Below, piece after piece: positions 1-7,428 of a DNA stretch of 17,656 nucleotides; position 1 is the stretch's first letter, and each line of letters opens with the position of its first letter. The DNA is from JAICTV01 sp035634055 (GTDB lineage Bacteria; Planctomycetota; Phycisphaerae; Tepidisphaerales; Tepidisphaeraceae). A model generated the notes under the pieces. It was not told the origin of the DNA. It saw only the letters and a program-made list of their open reading frames with translations, and searched no databases. The stretch lies in the NCBI GenBank assembly GCA_035634055.1, contig DASQDR010000100.1, positions 1 through 17,656 of the forward strand, in the 5' to 3' direction. Made by a program: the position numbers and the translations under genes.

Positions 1-118
1 GTGATCCGAGAGGTGGGGTTTTAGCCGACCGGCGCCCGCGCGCTCGGCGCGTGGTGTCCGTTGCCCCGCGGCCGGCGCGTGGAGCTCAGCCCCCGGTGGG
101 TGGCGCGTGGCGTGCCCC

Positions 119-154
119 CGGCACCGGGCACCGGGCCCCCGGCGCCCGGCGCCG
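119..154. repeat. Strong GC-rich inverted repeat
   Basis: Bases 119-135 pair with 138-154 around a 2-base CC loop. There are two mismatches, at 123/150 and 130/143. The structure lies about 125 bases downstream of the stop of the minus-strand zinc-ribbon gene. No T-run follows on the minus strand, so a role as an intrinsic terminator is possible but not shown. The surrounding bases 1-277 hold no gene I can support. Confidence 0.5.
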
Positions 155-180
155 TCAGCGATGCCATTTGCAGTTCGACG

Positions 181-238
181 CCTCGCCCTCGCCCTCGCCC
201 TCGCCTCGCCTCGCCTCGCCTCGCCTCGCCTCGCCTCC
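181..238. repeat. CCTCG / CCCTCG microsatellite
   Basis: One CCTCG is followed by three 6-base CCCTCG units (186-203), then six 5-base CCTCG units (204-233), and the array decays into CCTCC. Units of 5 and 6 bases are not multiples of three and would shift any reading frame, so this is non-coding simple-sequence DNA. It lies 40 bases past the stop of the minus-strand gene at 278-829. Arrays like this expand and contract by replication slippage. Confidence 0.85.
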
Positions 239-277
239 CATCGCATTCAGCGGCGGCGACGGGGCAGCTTGCGGGCG

Positions 278-829
278 TCACGCCTGCTCGACTTCCACCG
301 CCGCCCGCGCGGGCTGGGAGGCGAAGAGGTCGTTGAGGGTGTAGCTCGCGCCGCACTCGGGGCAGCGGGCCTCGCGCAGGCCGGTGAGGTTGTAGCCGCA
401 GGCGGGGCAGACGACCGCCTCGGCGCCGGCGCGGGAGAGGCGCTGCGACCGCTCCGGCGGCGTCTCGCGCCAGACCAGAACGGTCGCGGCGAGCCAGAGC
501 AGCGCCGCCGCGATCACGCCGATGTAGATGCCGATGGCATCGCCGTAGGTGAATCGGTTGACGCCCCAGCCGAGGATCGCCCCCGCCGCCGCCGCCCCGC
601 CGCCGGCCCAGGCGGTCAGCCGCAGGCGCGCCGGCGTCCAGCGCACGGTCCTGCGCCACAGCAGCAGCCAGTAGCCGACGATGAACGCGTCGGTCAGCGC
701 GGCGGGAACGAGCGCCTCGCGGTAATCGCTGAGCTGGCGCTCGAGGACCACGAACACCACGAAGTTGAACACCGCCGCCAACGGGAACAGCAGGATCGTC
801 AGCAGGATGCGGGAGATGAGCTGGGACAC
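278..829 (-). CDS. Small membrane protein with C-terminal zinc ribbon
   Basis: The protein is 183 residues. Its first 120 residues form about four hydrophobic segments (roughly 7-29, 40-58, 71-90 and 98-120). A four-cysteine zinc ribbon follows near residues 141-160, of the form CPACGYNL...RCPECG. The start is a GTG at 829, supported by a GGGAGGG Shine-Dalgarno sequence at 839-845 with a 9-base gap. The ribbon sequence resembles that of the three-gene paralog operon at 7429-10129, but there it is N-terminal and here it is C-terminal. No enzymatic residues are visible and I cannot name a function. A membrane-anchored zinc-binding protein, with the ribbon on the cytoplasmic side, is the reasonable reading. 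Confidence 0.85.
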   Translation of the reverse strand: MSQLISRILLTILLFPLAAVFNFVVFVVLERQLSDYREALVPAALTDAFIVGYWLLLWRRTVRWTPARLRLTAWAGGGAAAAGAILGWGVNRFTYGDAIGIYIGVIAAALLWLAATVLVWRETPPERSQRLSRAGAEAVVCPACGYNLTGLREARCPECGASYTLNDLFASQPARAAVEVEQA

Positions 830-838
830 GCTACGGGG

Positions 839-845
839 CCCTCCC
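839..845 (-). promoter_or_regulatory. Ribosome binding site fixing a GTG start
   Basis: On the minus strand this reads GGGAGGG, 9 bases before the GTG at 829. It is a near-ideal Shine-Dalgarno sequence and is the reason for choosing the GTG as the start of the zinc-ribbon gene. Confidence 0.7.
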
Positions 846-876
846 GCGCGGCATGTTACCCGATAATCGCGTCAGC

Positions 877-897
877 GGGCGGCGCAGCGTGCCGCCC
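877..897 (-). terminator. Possible hairpin terminator after the RMD1-like gene
   Basis: GGGCGGCGC and GTGCCGCCC form a 9-bp stem (one G-U pair) with a 3-base loop. It lies about 40 bases past the stop of the minus-strand gene ending at 937. No U-run follows, so termination is a guess. The hairpin also lies upstream of the zinc-ribbon gene starting at 829. Confidence 0.3.
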
Positions 898-936
898 AGG
901 GCCGTGCGCCCCGGGGGGGCACGCGCGCCGGCCGGG

Positions 937-2097
937 TCAGCGCTTGCCGGTGAAGAGCATCACGATGTCGATGATGAACAGCAGGACGATGGTGAACTCC
1001 AGGATCAGCATCATCCGGTTGGTCTGGTCGCTGCGCAGGATCTGGTAGAGGTCGTCCAGCGTCTTGAGCTTCTCGTCAATCGTGCGGTGCCAGTCGCCGA
1101 GGTGGAAGCGGTCGGACAAGCCCTTGTAGATGCGGGCCAGGTGCCAGTCGCCGAAGAACTTGGTGATGTTCGACAGCTCGTCGCTCAGGCGGGCCAGGTC
1201 AACGCGGATCTCGCGCAGCTCGCGCTGCACGCCGACGGTCTGCAAGCCGCGGAAGCGCGTGGTGGAAAGGTCGCGGTACGAGCGGTCGACGGCCGTGTCC
1301 AGGATGCGGTCGTACGCCTCCAGCTCGGCCAGTTGCAGGTTGGCCAGCTCCATCAGGTAGAGGACCTCGTCGAAGTAGCGCGGCTCGTCGATGATCAGCG
1401 CGGCGTCCCAGTCGATGACCACCAGGTCGCGCTCGTAATAGCTGAAGTACTTGCCGGTGGACTCCTCCGCCTCCTGGTCCGACAGGTGGCCGGGATCGGC
1501 TTCCTCGGTCAGCAGCGACGCGACCTCGCGGCGGTTGGCCGCCAGCCACTGCTCGGCACTGACGCCCACTCCGTCGCTCGCCTGGAGCGGGCCGTTGATG
1601 CAGAAGACGGTGTACGCCTCTTCCTCGCCCAGGCGATCATTGGGTCGGACGTAGTAGGCGCGCAGCTCCGTGCGCACCTGCTCGGCCAGCTCGCGCACCT
1701 CGTCGTAGAGGTACGAGCCGTCGCTGAAGCGCAAATCGTGGAAGCCGACCAGCTCATCGACGCTGTTGACGCTGAACGGGACGCGGACGGTGATGCTGAT
1801 GGCGCCCACGGGCAAAATCTTGACCGTGCGCTCCAGCCGGACCGGCCCGCGCGGCCCGAGCCGCTCGAGCGGCGGCAGGCGGACCATCTGCGGGCGGTAG
1901 AAGAACAACTGCCGCGGCGACCGCTTGCTGGCGTCCACCTGGAACTGCGCCACCGGCTGCCCGAGCAGCTCCTTCACCGGGCGGCGGTTCATCTCGTAGG
2001 CGACGTCGAACGCGTAGAGGTAGACCACCTCCCCGGTAAGCTGCCCCACGCGCCCGGCGGGCGGCTTGCGGATCGGGCTGGAGGTGATCGTGCTCAT
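937..2097 (-). CDS. Tail-anchored protein, RMD1/DUF155-like
   Basis: From the ATG at 2097 the protein is 386 residues; an in-frame ATG at 2130 would add 11. Neither has a clear Shine-Dalgarno sequence, and I prefer 2097 because the extra residues look unstructured. The N-terminal half is soluble, with a hydrophobic strand near 92-108 (KILPVGAISITVRVPF). The middle and C-terminal parts are acidic and helical (about 240-355). The protein ends in a single membrane helix (about 362-382) followed by TGKR. The helix pair, then DEKLKTLDDLYQILRS, then a terminal membrane anchor resembles the RMD1/RMND1/YagE (DUF155) family, whose bacterial members have no firmly known role. The family call rests on layout and the C-terminal pattern only. 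A generic coiled-coil membrane protein is the alternative. Confidence 0.75.
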   Translation of the reverse strand: MSTITSSPIRKPPAGRVGQLTGEVVYLYAFDVAYEMNRRPVKELLGQPVAQFQVDASKRSPRQLFFYRPQMVRLPPLERLGPRGPVRLERTVKILPVGAISITVRVPFSVNSVDELVGFHDLRFSDGSYLYDEVRELAEQVRTELRAYYVRPNDRLGEEEAYTVFCINGPLQASDGVGVSAEQWLAANRREVASLLTEEADPGHLSDQEAEESTGKYFSYYERDLVVIDWDAALIIDEPRYFDEVLYLMELANLQLAELEAYDRILDTAVDRSYRDLSTTRFRGLQTVGVQRELREIRVDLARLSDELSNITKFFGDWHLARIYKGLSDRFHLGDWHRTIDEKLKTLDDLYQILRSDQTNRMMLILEFTIVLLFIIDIVMLFTGKR

Positions 2098-2167
2098 GAC
2101 GGGGTGCCCCGCGCGCGGGCCGCCGGCCATTGTGACAACCGCCAGCGGCTTCGGCTACGTTCTTTTA

Positions 2168-2196
2168 ACTATAGGATCGGCAACCGCTTGAGTCAC
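2168..2196 (-). promoter_or_regulatory. Candidate sigma-70-type promoter for the RMD1-like gene
   Basis: On the minus strand, GTGACT (2191-2196, four of six consensus -35 bases) is followed by a 17-base gap and TATAGT (2168-2173, five of six -10 bases). It lies in the divergent intergenic region, points at the gene starting at 2097, and sits in an unusually AT-rich patch for this DNA. No equally good promoter is seen for the divergent plus-strand gene. Confidence 0.45.
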
Positions 2197-2272
2197 ATCC
2201 GGCCACGGCCCCGCCCGCCGCGGCGCGAACCGGCGGGCGGTCTTATCGGTATCACTTGCCTCACTTGCGCGC

Positions 2273-2277
2273 GGGAG
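2273..2277 (+). promoter_or_regulatory. Ribosome binding site fixing the C45 hydrolase start
   Basis: GGGAG lies 8 bases before the ATG at 2286. This favours that ATG over the in-frame TTG at 2256, which has no purine-rich sequence in front of it. Confidence 0.65.
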
Positions 2278-2285
2278 CCTTTCGC

Positions 2286-3398
2286 ATGCGACGTCCAACG
2301 GTTGTCTTGATCCTGCTGCTGATCGTGTGCGCCTGGGTCGGGCGGTCGTTCACGCGGGCGGCGGGCGCCCCGGCGGGCGCGCGGTTCCCGGTGCCGGTGA
2401 TCGACCTCCGCGGCTCGGGCAGCCAGATTGGCCAATCCCACGCCGAGCAACTGGGCGCGCCGATCCGCACCCTATTTCGAACCTACTTCGGCCGCTACTT
2501 CACCAGCGACGCGCAGCGCAACCTGGCGCTGATGGCGGCGTCGGCGTTCGAGGCGCACCTCTCGCCCGAGCACCGCCAGGAGGTGCGTGCCCTGGCGGCG
2601 CAGTCCGGGCTGGACGAACGGCAGGTGATGCTCGGGCAGTGCTTCCTGGATTTGTCGGCGATGACCGCCTGCTCGACCGTCGCCCTGCCCGCCGCCGCCG
2701 CCCCCGACGGCGTGGCGCGCTTCGGGCGCAACCTCGACTTCCCGTCGTTCAACGTGGCCGACAAGAACAGCGTGGTGCTGATCGTCCGCCCGGCGGGGCG
2801 CTACGCGTTCGCGTCGGTCGCCTGGCCGGGGATGCTGGGGGTGCTGTCGGGGATGAACGAGCACGGGCTGGCGCTGGCGAACATGGAGGTCGACCGCGGG
2901 CGGCGGCTGCCGCAGGCAATGCCTTACACGATGCTCTACCGAACGGTGCTCGAGCGATGCCGGACCGTCGCCGAGGCGGTCGCGCTGCTGGAATCGACGC
3001 CGCGGCAGACGGCCAACAACCTGATGCTGATGGACGCCGCCGGCGACCGCGCGGTGGTGGAGATCACGCCGGGCAAGATCACCGTCCGCCGCGCCCCCGA
3101 CACCGCCGCGCTGATCAGCACCAACCACCAGCGCGGCCAGGAGCCGGACCTTGCCGGCCGGTGCGAGCGGTTCGACCTCCTTCACGACGCTTCCAAGGCC
3201 CGCTTCGGGCGGATCGACCATCGCGGGGTCGAGAAGATGCTCGCGCGCGTGGCGCAGGGCAGGGACACGCTCCAGTCGATGATCTTCGAGCCGGGCAACA
3301 GGCTGATGTACCTGTCGGTCGGCGCCGCGGCGCACACGAAGGAATATCACCGGCTTGATTTGCGCAAACAGCTCCTTGGAGAGAGTAAGAATCACTGA
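2286..3398 (+). CDS. Secreted C45-type Ntn hydrolase (acyltransferase-like)
   Basis: The protein is 370 residues. An N-terminal hydrophobic segment (about residues 5-18, after MRRP) acts as a signal peptide or anchor, so the enzyme should work outside the cytoplasm. The body matches the peptidase C45 / acyl-CoA:6-aminopenicillanate acyltransferase family of N-terminal nucleophile hydrolases. Cys129 in TACSTVAL is the likely nucleophile exposed by self-cleavage. It is followed by GRNLDFP (148-154) and MNEHGLAL (190-197), the strand motifs that shape the active site in this family and in bile-salt-hydrolase relatives. The roughly 128 residues before Cys129 would be the propeptide. Family members cleave or form amide bonds on diverse substrates, so the substrate here cannot be read from sequence. 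The gene stands alone, divergent from the RMD1-like gene and convergent with the AsmA-like gene. Confidence 0.85.
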   Translation: MRRPTVVLILLLIVCAWVGRSFTRAAGAPAGARFPVPVIDLRGSGSQIGQSHAEQLGAPIRTLFRTYFGRYFTSDAQRNLALMAASAFEAHLSPEHRQEVRALAAQSGLDERQVMLGQCFLDLSAMTACSTVALPAAAAPDGVARFGRNLDFPSFNVADKNSVVLIVRPAGRYAFASVAWPGMLGVLSGMNEHGLALANMEVDRGRRLPQAMPYTMLYRTVLERCRTVAEAVALLESTPRQTANNLMLMDAAGDRAVVEITPGKITVRRAPDTAALISTNHQRGQEPDLAGRCERFDLLHDASKARFGRIDHRGVEKMLARVAQGRDTLQSMIFEPGNRLMYLSVGAAAHTKEYHRLDLRKQLLGESKNH

Positions 3399-3408
3399 AG
3401 GCGTGGAT

Positions 3409-3438
3409 GCCGCCGCGGCGCGTGGATGCCGCGGCGGC
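3409..3438. terminator. Hairpin between convergent genes
   Basis: GCCGCCGCGGC and its exact reverse complement form an 11-bp stem around an 8-base loop. The hairpin starts 11 bases past the C45 hydrolase stop and ends 10 bases before the end of the AsmA-like gene. A bidirectional terminator is the natural reading, but neither side has a U-run. It overlaps two copies of a 19-base unit that begins GCGTGGATGCCG. Confidence 0.45.
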
Positions 3439-3448
3439 GGCGGGTAGC

Positions 3449-5980
3449 TCATTCCTTCGCGTTGGCCCGGGGCTGTTCCCTGTGCTCGCGCGCCTGCTGG
3501 CGCTCGAACCAATCCAGCGGCCGCTGGTTCTTCTGCCGGGGGGCGAGCATCTTGCCGAAGACGAACGCGGCGGTGTGCGTCAGCGCGGGCGCCGGGACGG
3601 CGGTGACCTCGGCCTTATCGAGGCTGCCGCCGATCTTGAACTGGTACAGCAGCGTGCCGGTGGCGCCGTTGAGCAGCTTCTGGATGCCGCCGGCCAGTTC
3701 GCCGGCGACGTCGCTGACGACCGGCACGTTGGTCCCCTTCAGCTTGTCGCGCCAGTCGGCGAGCGGCGCGGCCACCACGTTGAGGTCGAGCTGGCCGCCC
3801 TCGCCGAGGCCGATCTTCCCGCCGCCCTGGAGGCCCAGGGCTGGCGCGTTGACGGCGGCGTCGCGGAGGACGAGTTGCTCGTCGGCAACCTCGAACCGCA
3901 CCGCGGCGTCACCGATCGTCGCCGCCTGCTTCAGCCCGATCGACCCGAGGATTTCCTTGAGCACGGGGAACTTGAACATCTCGCCGTCGACCATCTCCAC
4001 CTCGCCGCCAGCGCGCAGGCCGCGGAGCATCTCCCTCTTGCCCGCGCCCTTGGGGAAGGCGGTGGCGAACGTGGCGTGGGCGAAAAGGTGCCCCTTGTAG
4101 ACCTTGGCGGTCGGGTCGTAGCGGAGCTGCTGGAGGCGCGTGAGGTCGACGTCGCGCGCGGCCGCTTCGCCGTCGATGGCGTAGCCGGCGCCGGCGTTGT
4201 CCCGCACCCACTGCCCGGCCGCGCTGACGCGCCCGCCCAGCAGGTCCGCCTCCAGCGCGTGCAGTTGCACGCCCGCCGGCGTGATCGTGGCGTCGCCGCG
4301 GATCTTGTTCAGTGGGATGTGCTCGGCCGTCAGCTCGAACGAGCCGGTGTCGCTGGAGACGATCAGGTCGTAGACGTTCTCACGCCCGGGCGCGGTGCTG
4401 TCGGCGGCGTAGGAGCCGGCGATGATGAACGGGCCGTCGGGGTTGAGCACGTCCAGGACCTTGTCGATCTTCGGCGTGTAGCGGCGGAGCGGCTGGCGGA
4501 ACGTGACGCTGCCGGAGATCTCCTGCCACCGCGCCAGCTTCGGCAGCCCCTCCAGCGGCAGGCGGGCGCTGCGCAGGCGCAGGTCGTCGTCGTCGTACTT
4601 CGCGTAAAGCTCCTGGAAGACGATCATCCCCCCCCTGAGCCGCACCTCGCCGCCGCCGATGTCCTCGATGCGACCGGCGAAGTTCTTCGGGCGGAACGAC
4701 GCGCCGCGCGGGACGACCACCACCTCGTGCTCGATCGCCTCCCACGGGACGCGTCCGTTCAGCTTGAGCGGCCCGACGGCGGTGACGGTGAAATCGGCGC
4801 GGCCGGCCGGCTCAAACTGGTCGAACTTCGACAGCTTTTCGCGCGACGGGCCGGTCGAGGCCATCAGCGTCCGCGCCGTGGACGGGTTGGTCGACGTGCC
4901 GCGGTGGATGATCACGTGCCCGCCAAGATCGCCGACCGCCCACGTGCCGGCGGCGGGATCGATCTCGGCGCGGCCGGCGTTGATCACCATCGTCTTGCCG
5001 CCGGCGCCGACGTCGAACTTCTCAATGACGATCTTGAGCGGCCCGGCCGGCTGCTTCTCGACGGTGAGGGCGGCCTTGGCGTGGTCGATGCTGATCCCCG
5101 CCGGCGGCACCTCGCCCATCGCGTCCTGCACCGCCAGCGCCACGTTGTACCTGGCCGCCTTGGGGTCGCGCAGCGGGAGCGTGCCGTTGCCGCTGAGCTG
5201 GACCGTGCCGCTGATGCGGTAGTCGAGCAAAAACTTCTGCACCGACTGCGGCAGCGGCGAGCGCAGCGGCTCGGGCTCGGCGCGCGCCTTCAGCGTCAGG
5301 TTGCGCACCTCCACCTCGCCGCTGTCCACGTCGATCGTGCCGGCGGCGCTGGCGTCGGCGCTCATCTGCGCACGCGTGATCAGGTGAAACGTGTAGGCGG
5401 AAGGGGACTGCTGCTGCGTCTCCACCTCCGCCTGCAACCCGTCCCACACCGTCGGCGGGCCGGGCACCTTCGGGTCGCGGTAGGTGACGCGCCCCTCGTA
5501 GAACCGCACGTCGCGCAGTTGCAGCATGCCCGAGAGCTTGCGCGGCGGCTCGGCCTGCTCGGTCTTCTTGACGATCTGGCGGTAAGGCTTGGGCGATAAG
5601 TCGATCTCCGGGCCGTTGACGCGCAGGCTGGAGATGACGATCGGCTTGTCGCCCCCAAGCGGAAGCCCGGCCAAGCGCACGCGAGCGCGGGTGGCGCGGA
5701 AGAGGGTATCGGGCCCGCGCTCCAGCCGCGGCTGCCACGCCCACGCGCCGTACGGCGGAAGGTAGACCAGCAGCCCAAGCTTCAGCTCCGCGTCGAGCTT
5801 CGACGCGACGGTCATCTTCAACTTGGCCGCCACCGCCAGCGACGCCAGCACCTCGGCGGCGACCAGCAGCAGCGCGACGAACAGGACCACCGTCCGCCAC
5901 CCGAACCGGCGCTTGCGCGGTTCGTCTGCCGGCGGCTCGTCTTCCCCGCCCTTCAGTGCCTCGGATTTAACGAACGCCAT
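3449..5980 (-). CDS. AsmA-like envelope protein
   Basis: The protein is 843 residues. It has an acidic and basic cytoplasmic N-terminus (1-28), one membrane helix (about 29-52), then a very long beta-rich region of repeating strands typical of the AsmA/TamB-like superfamily. Members of this superfamily form long periplasmic bridges or gutters that help with lipid transport or outer-membrane assembly. The C-terminal third shows the AsmA C-terminal pattern: GGEVEMVDGEMFKFPVLKEI, then a glycine-rich GLGEGGQLDLNV segment. The last roughly 40 residues are charged and Gln/Arg-rich. The ATG at 5980 has no visible Shine-Dalgarno sequence. The gene is not obviously in an operon: mtnA ends 257 bases upstream on the same strand. 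Superfamily assignment is good; the specific cargo or partner is unknown. Confidence 0.85.
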   Translation of the reverse strand: MAFVKSEALKGGEDEPPADEPRKRRFGWRTVVLFVALLLVAAEVLASLAVAAKLKMTVASKLDAELKLGLLVYLPPYGAWAWQPRLERGPDTLFRATRARVRLAGLPLGGDKPIVISSLRVNGPEIDLSPKPYRQIVKKTEQAEPPRKLSGMLQLRDVRFYEGRVTYRDPKVPGPPTVWDGLQAEVETQQQSPSAYTFHLITRAQMSADASAAGTIDVDSGEVEVRNLTLKARAEPEPLRSPLPQSVQKFLLDYRISGTVQLSGNGTLPLRDPKAARYNVALAVQDAMGEVPPAGISIDHAKAALTVEKQPAGPLKIVIEKFDVGAGGKTMVINAGRAEIDPAAGTWAVGDLGGHVIIHRGTSTNPSTARTLMASTGPSREKLSKFDQFEPAGRADFTVTAVGPLKLNGRVPWEAIEHEVVVVPRGASFRPKNFAGRIEDIGGGEVRLRGGMIVFQELYAKYDDDDLRLRSARLPLEGLPKLARWQEISGSVTFRQPLRRYTPKIDKVLDVLNPDGPFIIAGSYAADSTAPGRENVYDLIVSSDTGSFELTAEHIPLNKIRGDATITPAGVQLHALEADLLGGRVSAAGQWVRDNAGAGYAIDGEAAARDVDLTRLQQLRYDPTAKVYKGHLFAHATFATAFPKGAGKREMLRGLRAGGEVEMVDGEMFKFPVLKEILGSIGLKQAATIGDAAVRFEVADEQLVLRDAAVNAPALGLQGGGKIGLGEGGQLDLNVVAAPLADWRDKLKGTNVPVVSDVAGELAGGIQKLLNGATGTLLYQFKIGGSLDKAEVTAVPAPALTHTAAFVFGKMLAPRQKNQRPLDWFERQQAREHREQPRANAKE

Positions 5981-6237
5981 GCAGGGGCAAGGATAGCCGC
6001 CGAAACAACGCCGCGGGATGCGGAAGGCGGCCGGAGTGGCGATTTTCTTAGCTGGACTGTGAAGCCGCGCAGATTACGCCGTTGTTGGTGCCAAGAGCGA
6101 AGGAGGAACGGCCGGGTCGGAACGCGGTGCCTCCTGCTCCGTAGCGCCGGGGTACCTGTGAGAGCGGCATGATGCGTCGCCCGCGCGCGGCTTCCGCCCT
6201 CTCGCCCGAGCGTTGCGTGCGCGTTAGTGAGCAGGAT
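5981..6237. other. Spacer between mtnA and the AsmA-like gene
   Basis: I see no gene, RNA or clear promoter in these 257 bases. The most notable element is a GGAGG and CCTCC pair about 24 bases apart near 6103-6137, which could form a weak stem. A plus-strand open frame beginning at 6169 runs into mtnA antisense and is not credible. Confidence 0.4.
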
Positions 6238-7341
6238 TTATCGGACTGCCAGCTCGCGCAGCGGGGCGCCCATTGGCGGGCGGGCGACGCCCTTTTCCGT
6301 CACGATGGCGGTGATCAGCTCTGCCGGCGTCACGTCGAAGGCGGGGTTGTAGACGTTGACGCCTTCGGGCGCGGTCGGGCGCTCGCCGAAGGCGGAGACC
6401 TCCTCGGCCGCGCGCTCTTCGATGGGGATCTCTCGCCCGGTGGCGGTGGCGAAATCGACTGTGCTCATCGGCGCGGCCACGATGAACGGCACGCGGAAGT
6501 GCCTGGCGGCGATGGCGACGCCGAGCGTGCCGATCTTGTTGGCGGTGTCGCCGTTGGCGGCGATGCGGTCGGCGCCCACGATGACGGCGTCCACCTTCTT
6601 CTGCCCGAGCACGACGGCGGCCATGTTGTCGCAAATCACGGTGACGGGCACGCCGTTCTCCTTTAATTCGTAGGCGGTGATGCGGCTGCCCTGAAGGAGC
6701 GGGCGGGTCTCGTCGGCGAAGACGTGGAACTGCCGGCCCTGCTCGACGCCGAGGTAGATCGGCGCCAGCGCGGTGCCGTAGCCCGCGGTCGCAAGCCCGC
6801 CGGCGTTGCAGTGGGTGAGGATCCGCATCGGGGCCGAAGCGTCCGGTCGCGGCGCGCACAGCTCGGCGAGCAGCCTCAGACCGTGCTCGCCGATGGCGCG
6901 GCAGTCGCGCACGTCCTCCTCGAGCATCACGTTCGCCTCGTTGAGGATCGCGTCCTGAAGGTCGCGCACGACGTGACACGCCGGTGACGCGGCGACGCGG
7001 TCGCCGGCCGACTCGCGCGCGACGCACTGCACGCGGTCGAGCGCCCAGAACAGGTTGACTGCCGTCGGGCGGCTGGTGGCGAGGTAATCGCAGACCTCCT
7101 TCAGGCGGGCGAAGAAGCGGGGGGCGTCGTCATCGGCGAAGTTGCGCACGCCGAGATAAGCCCCGAACGCCGCGGACACCCCGATCGCCGGCGCGCCGCG
7201 CACGACCAGCCGACGGATGGCGTCGTGCATCTGCTTCTCGTCGGTGATGTCGACGTAAACCGTCTCGCGCGGCAGCCGGGTCTGATCGAGCAGGCGGACC
7301 GCCGAACCGGTCCAGGTGATGGGCTTGAGCATTGTCCGCAC
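6238..7341 (-). CDS. mtnA: S-methyl-5-thioribose-1-phosphate isomerase
   Basis: This cytoplasmic enzyme converts methylthioribose-1-phosphate to methylthioribulose-1-phosphate in the methionine salvage pathway. The protein is 367 residues from a GTG at 7341, or 364 from an ATG at 7332; neither has a strong Shine-Dalgarno sequence. The length is usual for the family. RGAPAIG (49-55) and THCNAGGLATAGYGTAL (177-192) are clear, and the latter holds the catalytic cysteine (Cys178). VGADRIAANGDTANKIGT (255-272) holds the catalytic aspartate (Asp258). These separate MtnA from the related eIF-2B-like regulatory subunits. The gene lies 40-90 bases downstream of the zinc-ribbon paralog operon on the same strand and may be read with it. 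No other salvage gene and no SAM-responsive leader is visible nearby. Confidence 0.96.
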   Translation of the reverse strand: MRTMLKPITWTGSAVRLLDQTRLPRETVYVDITDEKQMHDAIRRLVVRGAPAIGVSAAFGAYLGVRNFADDDAPRFFARLKEVCDYLATSRPTAVNLFWALDRVQCVARESAGDRVAASPACHVVRDLQDAILNEANVMLEEDVRDCRAIGEHGLRLLAELCAPRPDASAPMRILTHCNAGGLATAGYGTALAPIYLGVEQGRQFHVFADETRPLLQGSRITAYELKENGVPVTVICDNMAAVVLGQKKVDAVIVGADRIAANGDTANKIGTLGVAIAARHFRVPFIVAAPMSTVDFATATGREIPIEERAAEEVSAFGERPTAPEGVNVYNPAFDVTPAELITAIVTEKGVARPPMGAPLRELAVR

Positions 7342-7428
7342 ATTCTAGCGCCGCCGGGCAGCGCGGCCACACGTGCGGCTACAGCGCGCGCAGCAGCGGC
7401 AGCACGTTCAGCGCGATGGCCATCAGCG

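Noticed and set aside
1..24. Short plus-strand frame ending in TAG at the left edge
   Set aside because: Seven codons before a stop at the window edge could be the end of an upstream gene, but there is nothing to support it.
853..2310. Plus-strand open frame of 485 codons
   Set aside because: It is antisense to the RMD1-like gene and has no domain logic. High-GC DNA produces long antisense frames, and its translation is a Arg/Glu/Val/Leu-rich jumble.
3407..5599. Plus-strand open frame of 730 codons
   Set aside because: It is antisense to the AsmA-like gene, whose membrane helix and C-terminal pattern are convincing. The antisense translation shows no motif.
6103..6137. GGAGG/CCTCC stem downstream of mtnA considered as a riboswitch or terminator
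   Set aside because: The stem is only five or six pairs with a loop of more than 20 bases and no U-run, so it is too weak to call.
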